This document shows, piece after piece, positions 10,561 to 18,839 of a stretch of 64,000 nucleotides of DNA (the first letter of the stretch is position 1; every line of letters starts with the position of its first letter). This stretch comes from Erythrobacter oryzae. GTDB lineage: Bacteria; Pseudomonadota; Alphaproteobacteria; Sphingomonadales; Sphingomonadaceae. Under the pieces are notes generated by a model. That model searched no databases and was not told the DNA's origin. It saw nothing but the letters and a program-made list of their open reading frames with translations. The position numbers and the translations under genes are program-made. The DNA lies in the NCBI RefSeq assembly GCF_030271515.1, contig NZ_JASCXI010000001.1, positions 682,001 through 746,000 of the forward strand, written 5' to 3'.

Positions 10561-10588
10561 GGCCCCGGTGGCGGCAACCACCGGGGCC
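10561..10588 (-). terminator. Hairpin terminator after the RhlE-like helicase
   Basis: GGCCCCGGTGG and CCACCGGGGCC form a perfect 11-bp stem around a CGGCAA loop, between the helicase stop (10629) and the gor start (10521). There is no long T-run, so it may act as a bidirectional or partial terminator, or protect the upstream mRNA's 3' end. Confidence 0.6.
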
Positions 10589-10628
10589 CGAAATGCTGTA
10601 TTTCAGACAAAAGCTCGGGAGGCGCGGA

Positions 10629-12209
10629 TCAGCCCTGCGCGGCGCGCGGACGCCCGCCACCACCGCCGCCGCGACCGCGGCCGCCGCGACGATTGCCGCC
10701 ACCGTTACCGCCACCGCCATGGCCCTGTCCCTGCCCTTGCGGACGGCCACCGCCCGGACGACCGCCCGGCCCGGCCTTGGCCGAAGGCTGGCGGCGGTCA
10801 CCCTGCGGCCGCTGTTCGCCCTGTGGCTGCGGACGACGCTCGCCGCGCGGGGCATCGGCATGGCGACGCTCGCCGCCACCGGCACGGTCGTGCTGCGGAC
10901 GGCCCTGCGGCTTGCCCTGCTGCGGGCGACGCTCGCCACCTTCGCGGCGCTCGCCGCGCTGTTCGCCCTGCGGCTTCCTCTGCCCGAGCGGACGGGCCTG
11001 CACGCGCTTCATCGGCTGACGCGGCGCAGGCTTTTCCGGCCCCTCGCCTTCCACCACCGCGCGGAAGTTGTCGGGGAGCGGCAGGCGCTCGAGTTCCGCG
11101 CCCGTCACCTTGCGGATGTCCTTGAGATAGGCGCGTTCGTCCTCGGCGCAGAAGGCGATGGCGATTCCGTCACGCCCCGCGCGCGCGGTGCGGCCGATGC
11201 GGTGGACGTACTGCTCGGGCACGTTGGGCAGCTCGTAATTGATCACGTGGCTCACGCCCGGAATGTCGATCCCGCGCGCGGCAACATCGGTCGCGATCAG
11301 AATCGGCACGCGGGCCTTGCGGAATTCGTCGAGCGCACGTTGGCGCTGCGGCTGCGACTTGTTGCCGTGGATCGCGTTCGCCTCGATGCCCGATTGCGAG
11401 AGCTTCTTCACCACCCGGTCCGCGCCGTGCTTGGTGCGGGTGAAGATCAGGATACGCTCGAACTCGCCCGGCACCTGATGGCGGCGCTGGAGGATCATCT
11501 GGAGCAGCGAGAGCTTCTCGTCCTGCTGGACCATGAAGAGATACTGGTCGATCCGCTCAGCGGTGGTGCTCTCGGGGGTGACCGAGACCTGCACGGGGTT
11601 GGTGCAGAAGCCGCTCACCAGCTCCTTGATCGCCTTGGGCATGGTGGCGCTGAAGAACAGCGTCTGGCGCTCCTTGGGGGCGAGTTCGCGGATCTTCCTC
11701 AGCGCATGGATGAAGCCGAGGTCGAGCATCTGGTCCGCCTCGTCGAGCACGAGGATTTCGATGCCCGCAAGGTTGAACGCCTTCTGGTCAACGAGATCGA
11801 GCAGGCGCCCCGGGGTCGCCACCAGAATATCTGTGCCGCGGTGAAGCTTGTTGCGATCCTTGCCGACGCTTGTGCCGCCGACGATGCACTGCACCTTGAG
11901 GCCCGCGAGCGCGCCGTAATCCTTGGCGCTGTCGGCGATCTGCACCGCGAGTTCGCGGGTCGGCGCCAGCACCAGCATGCGGCAGGACTTGAACGGGATC
12001 GGCTTGTCCGCCTCGCGCAGCCGGTCGATGCTGGGGAGCATGAAGGCCGCGGTCTTGCCGGTGCCGGTCTGCGCGATCCCGAGCAGGTCGCGGCCCTTGA
12101 GCACGGCGGGGATCGCCTGTTCCTGGATCGGGGTCGGCGTGTTGTAGCCCTTCATGTCGAGGGCCTGAAGCACGGGCTGCGACAGCCCGAGATCAGCGAA
12201 AGTGGTCAT
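10629..12209 (-). CDS. DEAD-box RNA helicase, RhlE type, with Gly/Arg/Gln-rich tail
   Basis: A 526-residue ATP-dependent RNA helicase. Motifs in order: Q-motif TPIQEQAIP (~26-34), motif I AQTGTGKT (46-53), PTRELA, DEAD (156-159), SAT, ATDVAARGID and HRIGRTARAG. After about residue 390 comes a ~135-residue low-complexity tail rich in Arg, Gly, Gln and Pro (QRGERREGGERRPQ-like repeats ending in RRGGRGRGGGGGG), likely disordered and RNA-binding. A leader of about 245 bases precedes it, consistent with cold or growth-phase control as known for helicase mRNAs, but this is inference. Confidence 0.93.
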   Translation of the reverse strand: MTTFADLGLSQPVLQALDMKGYNTPTPIQEQAIPAVLKGRDLLGIAQTGTGKTAAFMLPSIDRLREADKPIPFKSCRMLVLAPTRELAVQIADSAKDYGALAGLKVQCIVGGTSVGKDRNKLHRGTDILVATPGRLLDLVDQKAFNLAGIEILVLDEADQMLDLGFIHALRKIRELAPKERQTLFFSATMPKAIKELVSGFCTNPVQVSVTPESTTAERIDQYLFMVQQDEKLSLLQMILQRRHQVPGEFERILIFTRTKHGADRVVKKLSQSGIEANAIHGNKSQPQRQRALDEFRKARVPILIATDVAARGIDIPGVSHVINYELPNVPEQYVHRIGRTARAGRDGIAIAFCAEDERAYLKDIRKVTGAELERLPLPDNFRAVVEGEGPEKPAPRQPMKRVQARPLGQRKPQGEQRGERREGGERRPQQGKPQGRPQHDRAGGGERRHADAPRGERRPQPQGEQRPQGDRRQPSAKAGPGGRPGGGRPQGQGQGHGGGGNGGGNRRGGRGRGGGGGGRPRAAQG

Positions 12210-12252
12210 GGTGTTATAACTCGCAAATATGCTGCGACGCGCGCTGGGCCGC

Positions 12253-12274
12253 CCCGGACGAACAATCGTCCACG
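12253..12274 (-). promoter_or_regulatory. Hairpin in the helicase 5' leader
   Basis: On the minus strand GGACGA-TTGT-TCGTCC forms a short stem-loop about 50 bases upstream of the helicase ATG. It lies in a gene-free leader of about 245 bases between pgi and the helicase. Nothing else in the leader matches a riboswitch I know. Confidence 0.35.
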
Positions 12275-12455
12275 AGGCACGCCACGCGCGGCGCGGGGGT
12301 TGAAACCGCCCGCGTGAAAAGGGAAGTCTTGGGGTAGAACCGAGGCGCGGCCGGGGCGGACATTTTCTTATGGGTCCGCCGCTTCACGCATGGCTAGCGC
12401 GCTTCGATGGGGGGCATGTGGGGGAGAGGGCGCGAAAAGTCAATCGAATACGCGA

Positions 12456-14000
12456 TCACCCCAATCCTGCCGCCGCCATCAGCGCTTTGGTCGAGGGGTC
12501 GAAATCCCCCTCCCCGCTCTCGATCTGCTTGGCGATCGCCTTGCCGAGCTCGACCCCGAACTGGTCGAAGGGATTGATCCCCATCAAGACCGCGTTCGCA
12601 AAGGTGCGCTGTTCGTGGAAGGCGATCAGCGCGCCCAGCGCCGCCGCGTCGCAATCGTCGAGGAGGAAGGTGGTCGAGGGCCGGTCGCCGACATAGGCGC
12701 GCGCGGGGTCGTCCGAGGTCTTGCCCGCCATCAGCGCCGCGCCCTGGGCGAGGCAGTTCATCAGCAGGATGCGGTGATGCGCCGGGTCGAGATCGTCGCC
12801 GGGCGCGATGCTGGCGATGAAGTCCACGGGGATCAGGTGCGTGCCCTGATGGAGCAGCTGGAACACCGCGTGCTGCGCGTCCGTCCCCACCCCGCCCCAG
12901 GTGATCGGCGCCGTCGGACCGTCCACAGGCTTGCCCTCGGCCGTCACGCTCTTGCCGTTCGATTCCATCTCGAGCTGCTGGAGATAGTCGGGCAGCAGCG
13001 CGAGGCGTTCGTCATAGGCGAAGACCGCGCGGGTCTGGCAGCCGCGAAGGCGCGTGTAATACTGGTCGGCGAAGGCCGCGAGAAGCGGGGCGTTGGCGCG
13101 GCCCTCGGTGGCGCGGAAGTGGTCGTCGACCGCCTTCGCCCCGGCGAGCATCTGGCGGAATTCGTCCATCCCGATGGCGAGCGCGATCGGAAAGCCGATG
13201 CTCGAGAACAGCGAATAACGCCCGCCGACGCTCTCGGGGAACGGCAGGATGCGGGTCTCGTCCACCCCCCATTCGACCGCCTTGTCGGGCGCGGCGGTCA
13301 GCGCGACCACGCGCCCGCCCGGGTCCTCGACCCCGTTGTCGGCGAGCCACTTCAGCGCGCTCGCCGCGTTGGTCATGGTCTCGATGGTGGTAAAGGTTTT
13401 CGAAGCGACCGCGATCAGCGTCGTCTCGGGGTCGCAGGCGCGGAATGCCTGTTCCAAGGCGAGGCCGTCGATGTTCGAGACGACATGGACGTCGACCAGC
13501 GCCAGATCGCGGGTCAGCGCGTCAATCGCCAGCGCGGGGCCCAGCGCCGAGCCGCCGATGCCGATGGCGATGCAGTGGCGGACCTCGCCCAGCGCGCCCT
13601 CGTGGATCGCCTCGACCAGCATGCCCATTCTAGCGAGTAGCGCCTCGGCCTCCTCGACCGCCGCCGGGGTGCCGCTGCCGCGCAGCGCGCCGTGGGTGGC
13701 GGCGCGGCCCTCGGTCGGGTTGACGATCCCGCCGCCGAACAGCTTTTCGCGCGCGGCGGCGAAGCCGGCGACCTCGGCCAGTGCTTCGAAGGCAGTCAGC
13801 GCCTCGTCCGACAAATGGGTCTTGGAAAAGTCGATCCGCATCCCCGCCTCGACGCTGCTGCCGGGCTCGACGGGCCATGCGATCCGGCGGGTCAGCGCCT
13901 CGTGGCGCGCCGGGTCGGCGGCGAACAGCTCAGCCAGCGTGGCATGCGGCTTCCCACGCAAAGCCGCCCATGCCGCTGCCGTGTTGCCCGTTCCGCCCAT
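12456..14000 (-). CDS. pgi: Glucose-6-phosphate isomerase
   Basis: A 514-residue isomerase interconverting glucose-6-phosphate and fructose-6-phosphate in glycolysis, gluconeogenesis and the Entner-Doudoroff cycle. Recognisable segments are GIGGSALGPALAIDAL, ASKTFTTIETMTNA, GGRYSLFSSIGFPIAL and the signature NGKSVTAEGKPV with ITWGGVGTDAQHAVFQLLHQG. The start at 14000 (MGGTGNTAAAWA) is preferred; a longer frame would run into the divergent lepB start. It is divergent from lepB across 49 bases, with the helicase gene downstream. Confidence 0.96.
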   Translation of the reverse strand: MGGTGNTAAAWAALRGKPHATLAELFAADPARHEALTRRIAWPVEPGSSVEAGMRIDFSKTHLSDEALTAFEALAEVAGFAAAREKLFGGGIVNPTEGRAATHGALRGSGTPAAVEEAEALLARMGMLVEAIHEGALGEVRHCIAIGIGGSALGPALAIDALTRDLALVDVHVVSNIDGLALEQAFRACDPETTLIAVASKTFTTIETMTNAASALKWLADNGVEDPGGRVVALTAAPDKAVEWGVDETRILPFPESVGGRYSLFSSIGFPIALAIGMDEFRQMLAGAKAVDDHFRATEGRANAPLLAAFADQYYTRLRGCQTRAVFAYDERLALLPDYLQQLEMESNGKSVTAEGKPVDGPTAPITWGGVGTDAQHAVFQLLHQGTHLIPVDFIASIAPGDDLDPAHHRILLMNCLAQGAALMAGKTSDDPARAYVGDRPSTTFLLDDCDAAALGALIAFHEQRTFANAVLMGINPFDQFGVELGKAIAKQIESGEGDFDPSTKALMAAAGLG

Positions 14001-14049
14001 CTGTGTTCCCCTTTGCGCAAGTGTGCCGCTGCGGGTAAGGGCATGGGCG

Positions 14050-14889
14050 ATGGATGTTAAGACCCAATCGCTCGGAGACGCGCCGCCCGCCGCAGCCGGT
14101 GCCCGGACGGGCGATGGCTGGGGTAGCTTCGCGTGGTTCTGCGTCAAGCTGTTGCTGCTGGTGCTGGCCTTCCGGGTATTCGTATTCTCGCCCTTCTCGA
14201 TCCCCTCGGAATCGATGCTTCCGCGGCTGATGAACGGCGATTATCTGCTGGCGGCCAAGTGGCCCTACGGCATCTCGCGCCACTCGCTGCCCTTCGACCT
14301 CGCGCTGCCCGGGGGGCGGCTGCTGCCGGGCACCCCGGAGCGCGGCGACATCGTGATCTTCAAGCACCCGATCGATAGCCGCGACTACATCAAGCGCGTG
14401 ATCGGCGTGCCGGGCGACCGGGTCGCGGTGGTCGACGGGCAGGTCGTGCTGAACGGGCAGCGGGTGGCGCGCGTCCCCGCCCCCGACGTGCTCGTCCCGC
14501 TCTCGCCCAACACCGGCTGCGCCTGGGGCGGCGAGACCGAGCCTGCCGCGGACGGCACGGGCGAAGTGTGCCGCTACAAGGCTTTTCGCGAGACTCTGCC
14601 GAACGGGCGCAGCTATGTGACGCTCGATTTCGGCCCGTGGTCGGCCGACGCTTTTTCCGAGCGGGTCGTGCCCCCCGGCACCCTGTTCGTGATGGGCGAC
14701 AACCGCGACAGCTCGATGGACAGCCGCTTCCCCGCCTCCGCGGGCGAGGGCGTGGGCTTCGTTGCGCAGGACCTGCTGGTGGGCCGCGCGGCAGTGATCG
14801 TGTGGTCGACCGACGGCAGCGCCGACTGGCTCAACCCCGTCTCGTGGTTCTCGGCCGCGCGCTGGGGCCGGATCGGGGACACGCTGTGA
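14050..14889 (+). CDS. lepB: Signal peptidase I
   Basis: A 279-residue inner-membrane serine protease that removes Sec and Tat signal peptides. A single N-terminal membrane segment (about 27-48: FAWFCVKLLLLVLAFRVFVF) is followed by the catalytic Ser55 in PSESMLP, the general-base Lys115 in YIKRVIGVPGD and the box-E motif GDNRDSS. A ~40-residue insertion between the Lys box and the GDNRDSS box (around SPNTGCAWGG) is typical of alphaproteobacterial members. Its stop overlaps the rnc GTG start by 4 bases, giving the common lepB-rnc-era operon. Confidence 0.97.
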   Translation: MDVKTQSLGDAPPAAAGARTGDGWGSFAWFCVKLLLLVLAFRVFVFSPFSIPSESMLPRLMNGDYLLAAKWPYGISRHSLPFDLALPGGRLLPGTPERGDIVIFKHPIDSRDYIKRVIGVPGDRVAVVDGQVVLNGQRVARVPAPDVLVPLSPNTGCAWGGETEPAADGTGEVCRYKAFRETLPNGRSYVTLDFGPWSADAFSERVVPPGTLFVMGDNRDSSMDSRFPASAGEGVGFVAQDLLVGRAAVIVWSTDGSADWLNPVSWFSAARWGRIGDTL

Positions 14890-15572
14890 CCGGCGCGCTC
14901 CTCCCCGAAACCCGCGCATGGCTCGAAGAACAGGGCTTCGCCCCCGGGGCCGATGCGACCTGGCTGGAAGCGCTGACCCACGGCAGCTTCAACGGCTCGG
15001 GCGCCGAGGCGACCGACTACCAACGCCTTGAATTTCTTGGGGATCGCGTCCTCGGCCTGTCGGTCGCCGCGTGGCTGTTCCGCGCCGGCGACGCGCCGGA
15101 GGGCCGCCTCTCGCAGCGCCTCAACGCGCTCGTCAGCGGGGCGACCTGCGCGCGGATCGCCCGCGGCATCGGCCTGCCCCAGCACATCCGCCTCGGCAAG
15201 CAGGCGCGCGACGATGGCGGGGCGGACAGCGACAAGATTCTCGGCGACGTTATGGAGGCGCTGATCGGTGCCTGCTTCATCACTCACGGCTTCGACGCGG
15301 CGCAGGCGCTGATCTACCGCTTGTGGGCGCACGAGCTCGAAGGCGATGTCGGCAAGGCCAAGCATCCCAAGAGCGCGCTGCAGGAATGGGCCGCGGGCAA
15401 CCGCCGCATGGCCCCGCTCTACGAAGTCACCGACCGCTCGGGCCCCGATCACGCCGCGCGCTTCACCGTGCGGGTCACGATCAAGAACGTCGGCAGTGCC
15501 GAGGCGACCGCGACCAGCAAGAGCGAGGCCGAAAAGCTCGCCGCCAAGGCGTTCCTCGAGCAGTTCGGGTGA
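14886..15572 (+). CDS. rnc: Ribonuclease III
   Basis: A 228-residue double-strand-specific RNase that processes rRNA precursors and structured mRNAs. The signature RLEFLGDRVL (47-56) and the second acidic cluster DKILGDVMEALIGA form the Mg site. The C-terminal ~70 residues are a dsRNA-binding domain (HPKSALQEWA ... SKSEAEKLAAKAFLEQF). The start is GTG at 14886 within GTGA, overlapping the lepB stop; no ATG lies in a suitable place. It sits between lepB and era. Confidence 0.96.
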   Translation: MTGALLPETRAWLEEQGFAPGADATWLEALTHGSFNGSGAEATDYQRLEFLGDRVLGLSVAAWLFRAGDAPEGRLSQRLNALVSGATCARIARGIGLPQHIRLGKQARDDGGADSDKILGDVMEALIGACFITHGFDAAQALIYRLWAHELEGDVGKAKHPKSALQEWAAGNRRMAPLYEVTDRSGPDHAARFTVRVTIKNVGSAEATATSKSEAEKLAAKAFLEQFG

Positions 15573-15586
15573 TTTTGTTCTCTAAA

Positions 15587-15602
15587 TGTTTCACGTGAAA
15601 CA
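15587..15602. promoter_or_regulatory. parS centromere-like site (ParB-binding)
   Basis: TGTTTCACGTGAAACA is a perfect 16-bp palindrome identical to the standard chromosomal parS sequence bound by ParB in many bacteria including Caulobacter. It lies in the 59-base gap between rnc and era and is not needed for either gene. parS sites normally mark the origin-proximal domain, so this locus may lie in that part of the chromosome. I saw no second copy in the window. Confidence 0.9.
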
Positions 15603-15631
15603 ATGGCAGCGATAGTGCTAGAAGGTTCCTT

Positions 15632-16549
15632 ATGACAGATACGCCCCCCACCCGCTGCGGCGTTGTCGCCGTGCTCGGCGCGCCCAATGCGGGCAAGTCC
15701 ACGCTCGTGAATGCCCTCGTCGGCCAGAAGGTCGCGATCACCTCGGCCAAGGCGCAGACCACGCGCGCGCGGATGCTCGGGATCGCGCTGCACGAACTCG
15801 ACGGCGCGCCCACGCAGATGATTCTCGTCGACACCCCCGGCATCTTCGCCCCCAAGCGCCGCCTCGACCGCGCGATGGTGAGCGCCGCGTGGGAGGGCGC
15901 CGAGGCGGCCGATGCGGTGCTGCTGATGGTCGATCCGATCAAGCAGCGCCGCCATGAGCTGGAGCCGCTGCTGGAGACGCTGGCAGCGCGACCCGAGCGC
16001 AAGATCCTCGTCCTCAACAAGGTCGACCGCGCCAAGAAGGAGCCGTTGCTGGTGCTGGCGCAGGAACTCACCGGCAAGGTCGACTTCGCCGAGGTGTTCT
16101 TCATCTCGGCGCTGACCGGCGAGGGTGTTCCCGAATTGAAGGACAACCTCGCCAAGCTGATGCCCGAGGGCGAATGGATGTACCCCGAGGACCAGGTCTC
16201 CGACGCCTCGGAACGCCTGCTCGCCGCCGAGATCACCCGCGAACAGCTTTACCAGCAACTCCACGAGGAACTGCCCTACGACAGCGCGGTGCGGCCCGAA
16301 AAATACGAGGTGCGCGCCGATGGCTCGGTCGAGATCCACCAGCAGATCGTCGTCACCCGCGACAACCAGCGCGCGATCGTGCTGGGCAAGGGCGGCTCCA
16401 AGATCAAGGCGATCGGCGCCGCGGCGCGGGCGGAACTGGCCGAGGTGCTGGGGGTCAAGGTGCACCTGTTCCTGCACGTGAAGGTGTTGGAAAACTGGGC
16501 CGAAGACAAGGAAATCTTTGAGGAAATCGGGCTGGATTGGGTGCGCTAA
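15632..16549 (+). CDS. era: GTPase Era (16S rRNA maturation)
   Basis: A 305-residue GTPase that binds the 3' end of 16S rRNA and helps 30S assembly. G1 is GAPNAGKST (16-24), G3 is DTPG, and G4 is NKVD. The C-terminal KH domain carries VLGKGGSKIKAIG. It follows rnc with the parS site in between. Its stop overlaps the next gene's ATG by one base (TAATG). Confidence 0.97.
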   Translation: MTDTPPTRCGVVAVLGAPNAGKSTLVNALVGQKVAITSAKAQTTRARMLGIALHELDGAPTQMILVDTPGIFAPKRRLDRAMVSAAWEGAEAADAVLLMVDPIKQRRHELEPLLETLAARPERKILVLNKVDRAKKEPLLVLAQELTGKVDFAEVFFISALTGEGVPELKDNLAKLMPEGEWMYPEDQVSDASERLLAAEITREQLYQQLHEELPYDSAVRPEKYEVRADGSVEIHQQIVVTRDNQRAIVLGKGGSKIKAIGAAARAELAEVLGVKVHLFLHVKVLENWAEDKEIFEEIGLDWVR

Positions 16550-16959
16550 TGGCGTTTGGAGACGATCCGTTGGCGGAGCGGTTTCGCTCCGACTACTTCG
16601 AGGAAATAGACGGCCAGATGTTCCTGAAAATGCCCTACATGAAGGGGCCGCCGATGCCGATTTCCTACGAGCTCTATTGCGAATTCGCCGCGAGGCAGGA
16701 GACCAGCAGCCAGATCGCCAAGGCCGCCGGGATCGTGTGCATGATGTGCGGCATCCTGTTCGGCGCCTATCGCTGGCTCGCCTCGGGTGACCTCTGGCCG
16801 TTCTTCGTGTTTGCCGGGGCCGGGGTGGTCGCGGCGCTGATTGCGAGCATCGTCATAGGCAGTGTCGGGACGTCGCCGATGGGCAATATCAACGGCTCCT
16901 GGCTCAAGGCGCAAAAGTCGCCCCGATCGGCCCGCGCCGACACCGACCAGCTGTTCTGA
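16549..16959 (+). CDS. Small inner-membrane protein of unknown function
   Basis: A 136-residue protein with a ~55-residue soluble N-terminus (MAFGDDPLAERFRSDYFEEI) and two predicted membrane helices, about 60-80 (IAKAAGIVCMMCGILFGAY) and 85-110 (WPFFVFAGAGVVAALIASIVIG). The short C-terminus is basic. The ATG at 16549 shares one base with the era stop, so translation is probably coupled to era. No family recognised. Confidence 0.75.
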   Translation: MAFGDDPLAERFRSDYFEEIDGQMFLKMPYMKGPPMPISYELYCEFAARQETSSQIAKAAGIVCMMCGILFGAYRWLASGDLWPFFVFAGAGVVAALIASIVIGSVGTSPMGNINGSWLKAQKSPRSARADTDQLF

Positions 16960-17009
16960 CCGATGGCCGCGCCCGGTCCCCGATGGGATGCGGGGCGAGG
17001 CTGGTCGCC

Positions 17010-17525
17010 CTACTTGGCCGGGGCGGTCTTCGCAAAGGGGATCACTTCCAGACTGGCCGGCGCGCGCCCGGTGTCGGCTTCCACCACGCTCAGCGCGCAG
17101 CCTTCCGTGGCAACGCCGCTCTGCACCACGCGGTAGCGGGTCGCGGGCGCCGGGGTGAACCGCGAGCGGTTGATGCACCATGCATCCGACGAGCTGGTGA
17201 TCCCGGGCGCGCCGGTCATACGGTTCATCTTGGCGAAAACGACCACCGGCTTGCCGGCCTCGAGCAAATGCGGTGCGGGTTTCTTGGCGGCCCAGGTGAA
17301 GATCTTGACGACACCCGCCTCTTCGAACTCGGGCGTGGCGCCGACGCGGTATTCCTGCGTCGTGGCGACCCCGAAGCCGACCGTATCGGCAAGCCCGAGC
17401 TCGAAGGTCGCCTCGGCGAATTGCGGCCCGAACACGGCGCCCTTGGGCACCGGGGCCGAAGCGACACAGCCGGCGCAGGCCAGAGCGAGCAGCGCCGCGG
17501 CGGCGCGGTTTCTTGCGGAATTCAC
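17010..17525 (-). CDS. Putative lipoprotein of unknown function
   Basis: A 171-residue protein with a short signal peptide ending in the lipobox LACAGC, so the mature chain should be lipid-anchored at about Cys20. The rest has no transmembrane segment (VFGPQFAEATFELGLAD ... WCINRSRFTPAPATRYRVV). GTG at 17525 is chosen because AAGGGGG lies 8 bases before it and the signal peptide follows directly. A longer frame exists but its N-terminus would be read from a response-regulator remnant. Convergent with the era-linked membrane gene. Confidence 0.68.
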   Translation of the reverse strand: MNSARNRAAAALLALACAGCVASAPVPKGAVFGPQFAEATFELGLADTVGFGVATTQEYRVGATPEFEEAGVVKIFTWAAKKPAPHLLEAGKPVVVFAKMNRMTGAPGITSSSDAWCINRSRFTPAPATRYRVVQSGVATEGCALSVVEADTGRAPASLEVIPFAKTAPAK

Positions 17526-17599
17526 GATGCGAGCCCCCTTGCCACATGGCATGACGGGGCAGCGATAAGCGAAGGAAGCGGCCGGGAAAAGAGGGAAGC

Positions 17600-17675
17600 T
17601 TACCTCCGTCCCAGCTTCGCCTGCAAGGCAGCCTCGCCCCCGCGGCGATGCCGTCGTGGATGTCCTTGGCCAAGG
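17600..17675 (-). pseudogene. Remnant of a response-regulator gene 3' end
   Basis: On the minus strand this reads AKDIHDGIAAGA, then, after an in-frame-breaking gap of about 30 bases, EAALQAKLGRR and a stop. The intact response regulator at 18176-18838 ends AKDIHDGIAAGADDYIVKPF followed by DEAALRAKLEKLGRG. A 33-base run (17639-17671) is identical to 18252-18284. The fragment lacks the conserved Lys loop and the rest of the receiver, and has no start, so it is a broken partial copy. Confidence 0.8.
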
Positions 17676-17752
17676 CTGCGCCCGGCAGCGTGCCCGGATC
17701 ATTAACCGACCCGTGCTAAGCCGGTGCGGCACAAACCAAGCCGGAAAATGCC

Positions 17753-18130
17753 ATGACCGTCCAACACAGCCGCATCTGCCTCGCCGTCGCGTTGGCCGCG
17801 CTCGGCGCGTGCTCCAGCCAGAGCGCGCCCGCCGTCACAGATGCCGAGCCCGGGACCTATGCCTATGCCCGCGACTGCTTCCGCGCGGTCGGCTTGCAGG
17901 CGCTCACCAGCGGCACCGGTGCGCCGACCGCGCAGGCGGTGATGGAGCGCGCCAAGGCCAAGGCCATCGCGGCGGGCGAGAAGGAGGGGATGGACCCGGC
18001 TGCCGTCCTCACCGATATCCTGCGCGCGACCGGCGAGGGTGCGCGCATCTTCCAGAGCCTGTCGGGATCGGCGAAAGACGAATACGCGGCCGCGAGCCAG
18101 GCCTTCGCCAAGACCTGCCTCGGTTCGTAA
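17753..18130 (+). CDS. Small putative lipoprotein
   Basis: A 125-residue protein with a signal peptide and lipobox (ALAALGAC, Cys about residue 20) and a mature helical domain (YARDCFRAVGLQAL ... AYARD-type and AKTCLGS end) with two Cys that could pair. No family recognised. It lies between the response-regulator remnant and the intact regulator, on the opposite strand to both, and may have arrived with the rearrangement that split them. Confidence 0.65.
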   Translation: MTVQHSRICLAVALAALGACSSQSAPAVTDAEPGTYAYARDCFRAVGLQALTSGTGAPTAQAVMERAKAKAIAAGEKEGMDPAAVLTDILRATGEGARIFQSLSGSAKDEYAAASQAFAKTCLGS

Positions 18131-18175
18131 ATCTGCCTCGAGAGACGGTAGCACGCCCGACGCCGGGCGATCGGC

Positions 18176-18838
18176 TCACCCCCGCCCCAGCTTCTCCAGC
18201 TTGGCGCGTAGCGCGGCCTCGTCGAAGGGTTTGACGATGTAGTCGTCCGCGCCCGCGGCGATGCCGTCGTGGATGTCCTTGGCCTCGCCGTTCGAGGTGC
18301 AGAACACCACCACCGGCTCCTTGGGCGTGGGGATGCTGCGCAGCTTGGTGACGAAGGCGATGCCGTCCATTTCGGGCATGTTCCAGTCGGTCAGCACCAG
18401 ATCGGGCATCGACTTCTTGCAGCGGGCGAGCGCTTCCTCGCCGTTTTCGGCCTCGATCGGGACATAGCCGAGGCTGATCGCGATCTTGCTCGAGACCTTG
18501 CGGATCACGCGGCTGTCGTCGACGATGAGGCAGGTCTTGGTGACCGTCGCGGGCGCGGGCGTTCCGGCATAGCGGTCGCGCATCGCCTTGGCGGCGGCGA
18601 CGATTGCGGCGGTGTCGTCGGGGTCGACGGCGGGCGCGGCGGGGCGCGGCGGCTGGGGCGCAGCCGGCGCGGGGTCTGCGGGGGCCTCGGTGGCAGCGGC
18701 GGCCGCAACGCGCGCGGCGCTTTCCTCGGCCGCGGCGGCGAGCAGCGCCTCGTTCTGCGCGAGCTTTTCAGCCAGGGTCTTGCCGTCGCCCGGAGCGTGG
18801 CGGTTCGGGCCGGTGTTGCGCTTGATCAGGTTCTGCAT
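18176..18838 (-). CDS. Response regulator (CheY-like receiver) with long disordered N-terminus
   Basis: A 220-residue protein. Residues 1-100 are low-complexity, Ala/Pro/Glu-rich (KLAQNEALLAAAAEESAARV, then AAPQPPRPAAP). Residues 102-220 are a complete receiver domain: acidic pair Asp107/Asp108 (IVDDSR), phospho-acceptor Asp151 (LTDWNMPEMDG), switch Thr181 (FCTSNG) and Lys203 (YIVKPF). There is no output domain after it. The start at 18838 follows TGA of the upstream 95-residue gene by one base. A broken copy of its 3' end lies 0.6 kb away. No kinase gene is in the window. Confidence 0.9.
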   Translation of the reverse strand: MQNLIKRNTGPNRHAPGDGKTLAEKLAQNEALLAAAAEESAARVAAAAATEAPADPAPAAPQPPRPAAPAVDPDDTAAIVAAAKAMRDRYAGTPAPATVTKTCLIVDDSRVIRKVSSKIAISLGYVPIEAENGEEALARCKKSMPDLVLTDWNMPEMDGIAFVTKLRSIPTPKEPVVVFCTSNGEAKDIHDGIAAGADDYIVKPFDEAALRAKLEKLGRG

Positions 18839-18839
18839 C

